Made by a program: the position numbers and the translations under genes. This document shows, in pieces, positions 57,185 through 64,000 of a stretch of 64,000 nucleotides of DNA. A model generated the notes under the pieces. It ran no database searches. It was given only the letters and a program-made list of their open reading frames with translations, and was not told the origin of the DNA. Origin of the DNA: Siphonodentalium dalli (lineage: Eukaryota > Mollusca > Scaphopoda > Gadilida > Siphonodentaliidae). The DNA lies in the NCBI GenBank assembly GCA_032622095.1, contig CP136065.1, positions 207,802,151 through 207,866,150 of the forward strand, in the 5' to 3' direction. How positions within the stretch are numbered: the stretch's first letter is position 1; each line of letters begins with the position of its first letter.

Positions 57185-57745
57185 CCTTACTCGTATTTAA
57201 ATTTGCGCAGTACTATTTTTCACGAACCCATCGGTTGAGCGAAATATAGTACGACTGCCACGTTTAATCTAAACCATAGTCCATAGGTAATACAAGAGGG
57301 CAATGTTGCTGAGTTTACATATGAACGTTGAATAGACATTACGCCTATACATGTATGCATATATTTACATTCGACCAATGGCTATCAAGACCATTTCTCA
57401 CAATGCCAAGCGACAAATCATGGTAACATAGACATTGTTGAACTTATATAAGAAATAATATTATTCCAGGTCGCCACAAAATGATGCATGTACTAGTAGT
57501 TACTAGTTTATTGTCTACACGATGTAAATCCGCAGCGATGGTTTTTAATACACACATATACTATCTCCAGCAACGACTAAGAACCGAAACTGTCATCAGC
57601 TCCAAGATATACGAAAATATCACGGAAATATTACAAAAATATTTTTGTCAGTTTTGAATTTGCGCAGCTAGGTGCGCGAATTTAAAGTGCGCGAATTCAA
57701 AACTGAGCGAAAAATAGTACTGCGCGAATTTAAATACGAGTAAGG
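57185..57745. mobile_element. TA-flanked TIR element, 561 bp
   Basis: The left end CCTTACTCGTATTTAAATTT plus GCGCAGTACTATTTTTC and the right end GAAAAATAGTACTGCGCGAA plus TTTAAATACGAGTAAGG are inverted copies. TA on both sides (57183-57184 and 57746-57747). Near the right end GCGCGAATT recurs in both directions. Tc1/mariner-like by target. A relative is at 61452-61695. Confidence 0.85.
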
Positions 57746-57747
57746 TA

Positions 57748-58404
57748 GGTTATCGGACCAAAATGATTACTGAACTTTATATCTATCTGTTTTCATGTGA
57801 GGAGACCAAATATGGAAGGTCAAAATATTCAGATTACTGTAAGTAAAGGTTATCATTGGGAAACAAAATTTGGACAATCACGCAAACACATTGATGTAAT
57901 TCTAGTCTCCCATTGTTTTGTTTTCTATATTTTTTTGGAGATAAAAAATTGTTGCTCCTATTCAACGACGTCAGAACTTACTCTTAAAATATGTTAATCC
58001 CTAGAGGTTAAATTTGGTCAAGTATCAAAGTCATATAAAACCAGGTTAAGAACTTATCTCGGAGTATCAAATAGAAAATTAATTCATATCCTCATTGATA
58101 CTTGAATGGGCAGTCATCATGATACAGCATCGGGTGACATATCGCCATCGTATATCAGAAACATAAACAAATAAATCACGTCTCATTCATTCAGTTGATT
58201 CCCAAATTGTATAGACATATCTCCAACCATAAATTCTGATTTAGGTTAACCTAACTGAACATTGGAATAGGATATCATGGTAATTGTTGGCCAGGGATTG
58301 AAGCTAAGCTATTTAGATTGTTACAAAGGTAAGGGATCAAACCCCACCTGACTACGAAACTTAGAAAACAGAATTGCTGGGTGTGGTCGAAGCACTGAAG
58401 TACA
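57748..58404. other. no gene recognised
   Basis: Nothing seen. Confidence 0.5.
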
Positions 58405-58412
58405 AGGGGTCA

Positions 58413-58862
58413 CAAGCCTGAGTTTAATGTGCCTGTCATATGCAGAATGAGGACCCCAGAGGATGAATTTAGTGAAGCTATCCCGCATAGCAGGCTAGTA
58501 TCACTAAATTCACCCTCTGGGGACCTTATTCTGCTTAGGCCTCATCTTCTCTGGAAAGTTTCTTTGTTATCAAACTTCTTCACATAGATTCTATTTCTTT
58601 TTTAGTTTAGTTTCTCTATATCCCCAAATTGGCAGACGACACATTGCATAATTGAGGTTCCCAATGGGTGTACATCACAATATTCACCATTTGGAAACTT
58701 CAATCTGAGTCTATATGTCTCCCATAGCAGATGAGGCCTTAGCAGAATGAGGTTCCCAGAGGGTGCATTTGGTGATGCTAGCCCACTATGCGGGACAGCG
58801 TCACTAAACCACCATCTGGGGACCTCATTCTGCAAATGACAGGCACACTAAACTCAGGGTTG
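58413..58862. mobile_element. Fam-B element, full length
   Basis: TSD AGGGGTCA / AGGGGGCA (58405-58412, 58863-58870; 7 of 8). 450 bp, both palindromes and a spacer in the orientation opposite to 46191. Confidence 0.92.
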
Positions 58863-58932
58863 AGGGGGCAGAAACCACTTAAGAGCATTTTCCTAATAGA
58901 AATTAGAGGTGGGACTCCCCCCCCCCCCCACA

Positions 58933-59245
58933 GTGCAATTGGGCTACATTAAGGGTAGCCATATTTAACATATTTGTTTTTTGAAGAAAAAAAACTCAAG
59001 GAATACAAGCTCAGACAAAATTATGCATGTTGCGAGAATTTAAAAAAGTTAAAAAATGGGGATAACTCCACGAAAAATGTCGGATGGACCTCATAATCGC
59101 TTGTACACAGCTTCCCATGGTACATGTACTATATAATAGATGTGCTAAGTTTCAAAAATATTGACCCGATAATGTAAGAATACAAGCTCGGACAAAATTG
59201 TGTCCATGGACAGACAAAGATGATTCCAATATAACTTTGTTATCA
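58933..59245 (+). repeat. Fam-F dispersed repeat
   Basis: GTGCAATTGGGCTACATTAA, AATACAAGCTCGGACAAAAT, CTTCCCATGGTACATG and ATAACTTTGTTATC. A C-run (58918-58930) lies just before it. Confidence 0.8.
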
Positions 59246-59370
59246 GTCAAGGGCAAGGGAGGCAATAGCCCATACAAACCCCATGCCAGTACCATCAATA
59301 TGATCTGATCTTTGATAACATACAAGATTTCATAGCTATAAAGGTGCTTTCATGATTCTGGTAGATATTT

Positions 59371-59603
59371 GTACTGAGTGCCAGGTCGATTTTTGTATCA
59401 ACCCATATACCCTGTGCCAATGCATTCTCTTATATATGCGAGTCGACCATAGGTCGCCTCGCATACGGTATATAAGAGAATGCATTGGCCTAACATTTTT
59501 TTTTTTTTTTTTTTTACAATTTTAATAATTTATTCTTATATTCTTTAACAGACTTATTTTGTAGGTTTAGGGCGGATGAGATCGGCCCCTGGCACTCAAA
59601 GGG
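59371..59603. mobile_element. Fam-C element, internally shortened
   Basis: Right end GGCACTCAAAGGG then TTAA (59604-59607). The left end is decayed (CTGAGTGCCAGGTCG). One palindrome (with a 5-base insertion, ACGGT) and a T-run near 59499-59514. Close relative of 23232-23624 with about 150 bp missing. Confidence 0.82.
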
Positions 59604-59607
59604 TTAA

Positions 59608-60179
59608 AAAGAACTCAGCATGAAAAGGAACAGGCACTTCTATTCTCATGTAATCCCAGACTCATATACAACTTATGGAGTTGTCTGATAACAATATATC
59701 CCTGTTTATGAATCAGTCACAACCAGCTCTGATAAGGCACACAGACCAAACAGAAAATAAAACTCATTCATATTTTGTCTCGCCAGATTTTTTTTAATTG
59801 TCTGCAATTCGTGCCAAAAACAACCCATTCAAGTTTTTAAAATGAAATTGTAGGTATCACACATCACGCAGATTCCTTAAGGAACGTGATAAGCTGACGA
59901 AGGATGGTTATAAGAGATTAATTATGTTTTCTATTTCTGTCTTACTATTTTTGTTCTTCAATGAACAATTACAAGTAAATATCCTGAAGAGAAATAGATA
60001 AATTTTATGTGATTTGAAGGCGGATAAAATGATCAGTTTATTTCAGGATAGCTCATAACACTGATGCAGCAACACCCAGACAAGAGACGAAATTAAAAAC
60101 ACATGATAAGGAATAACTGAAAACAACCAGATACACGGAGTACAAGAGCAATGCTAGGGCGTGGCAAAATACGCCCGTG
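59608..60179. other. no gene recognised
   Basis: Nothing seen. Confidence 0.5.
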
Positions 60180-60560
60180 GTAATTCAACAAAGGGCCATA
60201 ACGAGTTATCACACGGAAACCAAAATAATCAGCAAATTCCAAGTCAACAAGAACCATAACTTCGGCAAAAATTGGCAGGCGGAAACCAAATTTGAACTTG
60301 TATTTTGTATTTTGGGCTAGTAAACTTATATCCAATTTCATTTCATTCAGTTAAGATTTACTAAAGTTATCATCTGGAAACGAAAATTGAGTACAAATTC
60401 CAACAAAAAGTGCCGTTACTCTGGTGAAAATTGGCAGGCAGAAAGCTAATTCGAATTTATAACCTGTATTTTGTGCTAGTAAACCCACATACCAAAATTA
60501 CCTAAAATTACTAAAATTATCAACCAGAAACTAAAAAAAGCAAACGGACAGACGGATGGA
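60180..60560 (+). repeat. Fam-F-type repeat, two tandem units
   Basis: Two units of about 175 bp share AAAATTGGCAGGCNGAAA, GTATTTTGTGCTAGTAAAC-like and TTATCANCNGGAAAC. Followed by AAACGGACAGACGGATGGAC. Confidence 0.8.
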
Positions 60561-60735
60561 CGAACCAATAACATAATACATTCAAAACGGGCATATAAAA
60601 ATGACAAGAAAACGGGCCGCAAAATTTGTGGCATATGGGGTTTTTACCCCTTTATCTGTGATTGGCGCTTGTACAAATACATGTCTTCTGATTGGGTAAA
60701 GTGCCGATCTGAAGGTTGTTTCCCTTGCCCTTTAA

Positions 60736-60793
60736 CCCTTTCTATACTAAATGGATTATCCCCCCAGTTATAAAAAATATACAGTGGAAGGGT
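60736..60793. mobile_element. Fam-E short element
   Basis: TTAA (60732-60735), CCCTTTCTATACTAAATGG ... ACAGTGGAAGGG, TTAA (60794-60797). 58 bp with imperfect inverted ends. Confidence 0.65.
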
Positions 60794-60847
60794 TTAATTG
60801 GAGGGATGTTCAGCATATATTAGCAGACGACAGACATATGAATAGAT

Positions 60848-60957
60848 AATAAAAGTACAGAAGGAATCATATTAATTGGTGGAAAATGTTCAGATATTAA
60901 GTTCACCTCTGAACATTTCCCACCAATTAATACAATTCCTTCTGCACTTTTATTATA
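60848..60957. repeat. hairpin with about 45-bp arms
   Basis: AATAAAAGTACAGAAGGAAT, ATTAATTGGTGG, AATGTTCAGA pair with TCTGAACATTTCCCACCAAT ... CTGCACTTTTATTA. Confidence 0.88.
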
Positions 60958-60959
60958 TT

Positions 60960-61451
60960 TTCGTACGGTCATATGTTGAACTTATTATCAGAACATTTCC
61001 TAAGGGAACTACTTGTAAAAAAAAGAGTTACAGAACATGTTAATGCCTCTGCCACCCCAGCATGAAAGTTTTATTTATATTGATTGAGTCAGCACTTTAG
61101 GATGACTAACATCAGTGTGAGTTGCAGCTTATGAAGGATGAGTTTCTTTGGACAGACTTTTTATAGTTATAATGGGAACCAAACAAAATAAACACAATCA
61201 AGATCCTACAGAGAAAGGTTCAACCTCAATCTTCTCACATGTTCATATGGCAGAATCCTGCACAGAAAACCTCCCACAATTCCATGCTATAATGAGTCAC
61301 AGGGCAACAGATTCAAAACACTACAGAACTACTGACAGGGCTCTGAAAACAAACATCACCATGTTCTCATAGAATGATATGGAGTATAAGATTCTCAACT
61401 AACATGCTCTCCAGTAAAGTCATAAGTTCACAAGTATAACTTACTGAAGTC
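60960..61451. other. no gene recognised
   Basis: Frame 61148-61372 (plus) lacks a domain. Confidence 0.45.
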
Positions 61452-61695
61452 TTACTCATATTTAAATTCATGCATTACTATTTTTCGCAAAGTTTTAAAT
61501 TCGCACATTTTAAATTTGCGCATCTTGAGGTGCGAATTATAAAAACTAATATAATGATCTCCACAAAAGCTTTGTATCCAATGGCAGTTTCGGTTCTTAA
61601 TTTTTCCTATTATAAATTACCCATAAACTCTTAATTTTTCCGTGGATTCGCTATTTTGAACTTGTGTCATACTATTTTTCACTCAGTTTTCCATC
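61452..61695. mobile_element. degraded relative of the 57185 element
   Basis: CTTACTCATATTTAAATTCA, ACTATTTTTCGC, AATTCGCACATTTTAAATTT and internal GGCAGTTTCGGTTCTTA (inverted in 57185-57745), ending at CATACTATTTTTCACTCAGT. Confidence 0.75.
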
Positions 61696-61696
61696 T

Positions 61697-62142
61697 GTTC
61701 AAAATCTGAAAACTTTTTAATGTTGTGACAGGGAAGTTTATAACATTGAAAAAACAGTGCAGGTTATATATTTCTTTGTTAATACCTGTTCCTTAATAAT
61801 GTATTTCATAGTAGGTGAAGGTCCCAGTTCGAGATGGCATGATTTAGGTGACTTTATTGAGCCAATATTGATTTGCAGCGCTTACAATAATGGAATTTCT
61901 CCCGGGAAATAACTCAATGTTTATTTTGACTCAGAAAAATCATGCATTTCGAGCTGGGACCACCCCCCAACTATGAAATAAATTATTAAGGATCAAGTAA
62001 TTAACAAATAAATATATTCCGTGTGTTGATTGTTCAATGCAATAAAGTTCTCGGTCAGAACATCAAAAAGTTCCTAGGTTTTGAACAGGTTGAATATGAT
62101 CTCTAGGGGCATAGCCAGAGTAGAGATTCGTGGTATGATCTA
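61697..62142. mobile_element. Fam-D element, left end lost
   Basis: Begins inside the left arm (TCAAAATCTGAAAACTTTTT) and has the full right arm to GATTCGTGGTATGATCTAA. The left terminus seems replaced by the preceding element. Confidence 0.8.
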
Positions 62143-62934
62143 ACTGAAAACATGATGTCAACTGATGTTATATGTGCTATAAATAGAGCTTGCTAATAAT
62201 TAGAAGATTAAGGTAAAAGTTTGCATAGGACATTTGAGTGTGTACAAACCATGCATACCAACCACTTAACATGACATGAATGATGATCTCAGAGAAAAAA
62301 ATTCATGCATAAGGTTCTCAAATAACCAATCAAAATCCCTCAATTATAAAGCACATGACCTAAATACCAACCAGGGTCAAGTTCAAACACCTGAGGAGGA
62401 CCACGGAATATGAACAGAAAATATACAAAGCAAATAGCGAAATGTTTCGATTGTGAGAATTCTGACATCATGCAGTGATCAGCGGGCCTCAATCACTGCT
62501 ATACAGCATGTGATCAAAGGCGGTGCTCAGTTATATATTGCATCTAAGGTTTTGTGAGGAAACAAACAGGATATAGATGATGACAGAGGAAGAAAGTAGC
62601 TCAAAGGAGGAGTAAACAGAATCTATCACCATGAGGGAGTCGTCAATCGCATTCTTCAGGAGAACAAAATGCCATGTTTCTCACAGTCTATACAACATAT
62701 GGTAACAAATATCTCATAAAAAGTGTTCAATTGAATTCTAACTAGAGGGTGTTTCCACTGACTGGTAACCTGATGTGTGTGGGATACACTTATAGCTGCC
62801 CAAAAGGGACCTGGGCAGGCAACTAATTCCTGTTACTGCTTTTTCCAGAGTATCAGTCTGCCTTCAGGCAGAAATTTAAACATTAAAATATCAGTCTTTC
62901 AACTGATGGCTGCAAGTACATGTACCACCATTTA
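62143..62934. other. no gene recognised
   Basis: Frame 62777-63079 (plus) enters Fam-A and is not a gene. Confidence 0.5.
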
Positions 62935-63134
62935 CAGTAATGCTCTAAGTAATCGACTCCTTAACCACAGCAGAATGATGGGTAATTTTTCAGGATTTAG
63001 TCGGAAATATGGCTTGTTGCCATTCATCGGAAAGCTTTCCGATGAATGGCAACAAGCCATATTTCCGACTAAATCCTGAAAAGTTACCCATAATTCTGCT
63101 GTGCTTAAGAAGTCGATTACTTAGAGCATTACTG
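62935..63134. mobile_element. Fam-A hairpin element with almost no loop
   Basis: 200 bp. TA on the left (62933-62934) and TG on the right. The arms meet directly at CGGAAAGCTTTCCG, so the usual loop is gone. Confidence 0.93.
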
Positions 63135-63319
63135 TGTAATACAGGACAGACTATTGAATCTTCAATCCTCAGAATTACCCTGGAGTTATGAATGCCCTCC
63201 CGTTTCCCTTTTGGATTACCCTCGACTTTATCTGACAAACCACAGCTTTATGCCACATATCTGATAACAATCAAAACTGTGTGTAAGTGATCACCTGATA
63301 TTACCAAACCAAAAAGCTA
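63135..63319. repeat. local duplication, copy 1
   Basis: TAATACAGGACAGACTATTG ... TGTGTAAGTGATCACCTGAT, lying between two Fam-A copies. Matches 63537-63746 with small differences (about 25 bp shorter). Confidence 0.92.
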
Positions 63320-63424
63320 CAGTAATGCCCTAATTAATAGACTCCTTAACCACAGCAGAATTATGGGTAACTTTTCAGGATTTAGTCGGAAATATGGCTT
63401 GTTGCCATTCATCGGAAAGCTCTC
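63320..63424. mobile_element. Fam-A left arm only
   Basis: TA precedes CAGTAATGCCCTAATTAATA. Stops at the loop (GAAAGCTCTC), then unrelated sequence. Confidence 0.9.
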
Positions 63425-63536
63425 TTGTGTGGTGGTGGGTGTGATATGAGGGGGGCAGGCATGTATCTTCCCAAAATATTAGAGGGTGTAATGTAATTCC
63501 TTGCCCAACTTCTCCGCCAAATTGCGTGACGTTATA

Positions 63537-63746
63537 TAATACAGGACAGGCTATGCATGCTGCCTATTGAATCTTCAGTCCTCAGAATTGGCAGTCTGAA
63601 TTGCCCTGGAGTTATAAATGCCCTCCCATTTCCCTTTTGGATTACCCTGGACTTTATCTGACAAACCCCAGCTTTATGCCACATATCTGATAAAGATCAA
63701 AACTGTGTGTAAGTGATCACCTAATATTACCAAACCAAAAGCTATT
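63537..63746. repeat. local duplication, copy 2
   Basis: TAATACAGGACAGGCTATGC ... ACCAAACCAAAAGCTA. Contains an insertion of about 12 bp (GCATGCTGCC) and GGCAGTCTGAATTG absent from copy 1. Confidence 0.92.
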
Positions 63747-64000
63747 GTATAACAGACAGCCTCATGTCTGCATGTTAAACCAATATCTGATTAGTGGAAC
63801 ATTAAAGAGGGCACATCACCCCACATGACGGCCATATGTTCTGCTAAATGCTTCACTTATGTAAATTCAATAATAACTATATCATTACAGCGGCAGATTT
63901 CAAGCATCAGCTCACTGATCATATCAATGATATCACCGATTACGTGCACCCAAGGCAAACCTTATGGTTTATCAATCTTTGTGGTGTAATTTGATGAGTA

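Noticed and set aside
62777-63238. Open frames on both strands encoding NFSGFSRKYGLLPF-type peptides, repeated at many places
   Set aside because: They are reads through the Fam-A arms, which happen to lack stops. The same peptide appears in both directions because the element is a palindrome.

Overview
This looks like about 64 kb of AT-rich animal nuclear DNA that is intergenic or intronic. I find no host gene I can support. The longest open frame (340 codons) is a retrotransposon fragment, and most other open frames under about 120 codons run through repeats or lack any recognisable domain. There are no ribosome-binding sites, operons, rRNA or CRISPR arrays. Very dense short hairpin transposons, GGACGGAC-type dispersed repeats and a CR1/jockey-like retrotransposon tail suggest a marine invertebrate, most likely a mollusc. 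That taxon is inferred from repeat style, not shown.

The window is a mosaic of non-autonomous DNA transposons, which I sorted by terminal inverted repeats (TIRs) and target-site duplications (TSDs). Fam-A: about 213 bp, a single near-perfect hairpin, TIR CAGTAATGCCC, TA target (Tc1/mariner-like), 16 copies or pieces. Fam-B: about 130-460 bp, typically with a palindrome just inside each TIR, 8-bp TSDs (hAT-like), 16 copies or pieces. Fam-C: the same double-hairpin plan but with TTAA targets and CCCTTT ends (piggyBac-like), 7 copies or pieces. Fam-D: TIR near TTAGATCATGCC with 8-bp TSDs, 4 copies. Fam-E: short TTAA elements with the motif CTATACTAAATGG. Fam-F: dispersed repeats with GGACGGACAGAC tracts and short C-run/G-run terminal hairpins. 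Fam-G: tandem units of about 82 bp joined by G-runs.

The only protein-coding traces are transposon relics. One is the C-terminal part of a non-LTR retrotransposon protein (13116-14177, minus) with its 3' tail at 12859-12915. A second, different non-LTR C-terminus lies at 6171-6473 (plus). The third is the dimerisation-domain end of a hAT transposase at 19783-20073, inside a 933-bp element with recognisable ends at 19351-20283.

Layout: 0-10 kb has tandem repeats, Fam-B/C/D/F and a non-LTR relic; 10-18 kb has Fam-A/B/D and the main retrotransposon fragment; 18-22 kb has the nested hAT relic and a segmental duplication; 22-37 kb is packed with Fam-A/B/C/E; 37.7-39.9 kb is a larger TIR element with nested hairpins; 40-44 kb has Fam-F tandems and a pogo-like TIR element with a nested Fam-C; 44-48 kb is Fam-B rich; 50-54 kb holds a large inverted repeat, Fam-G and a nested Fam-D/Fam-A pair; 55-64 kb is mixed hairpin elements and a local duplication around Fam-A.

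The most interesting signals are architectural. Hairpin-at-each-end design recurs in families with different target preferences. The two arms of single Fam-A copies carry matched variants. Several Fam-A copies sit between direct duplications of their flanks.
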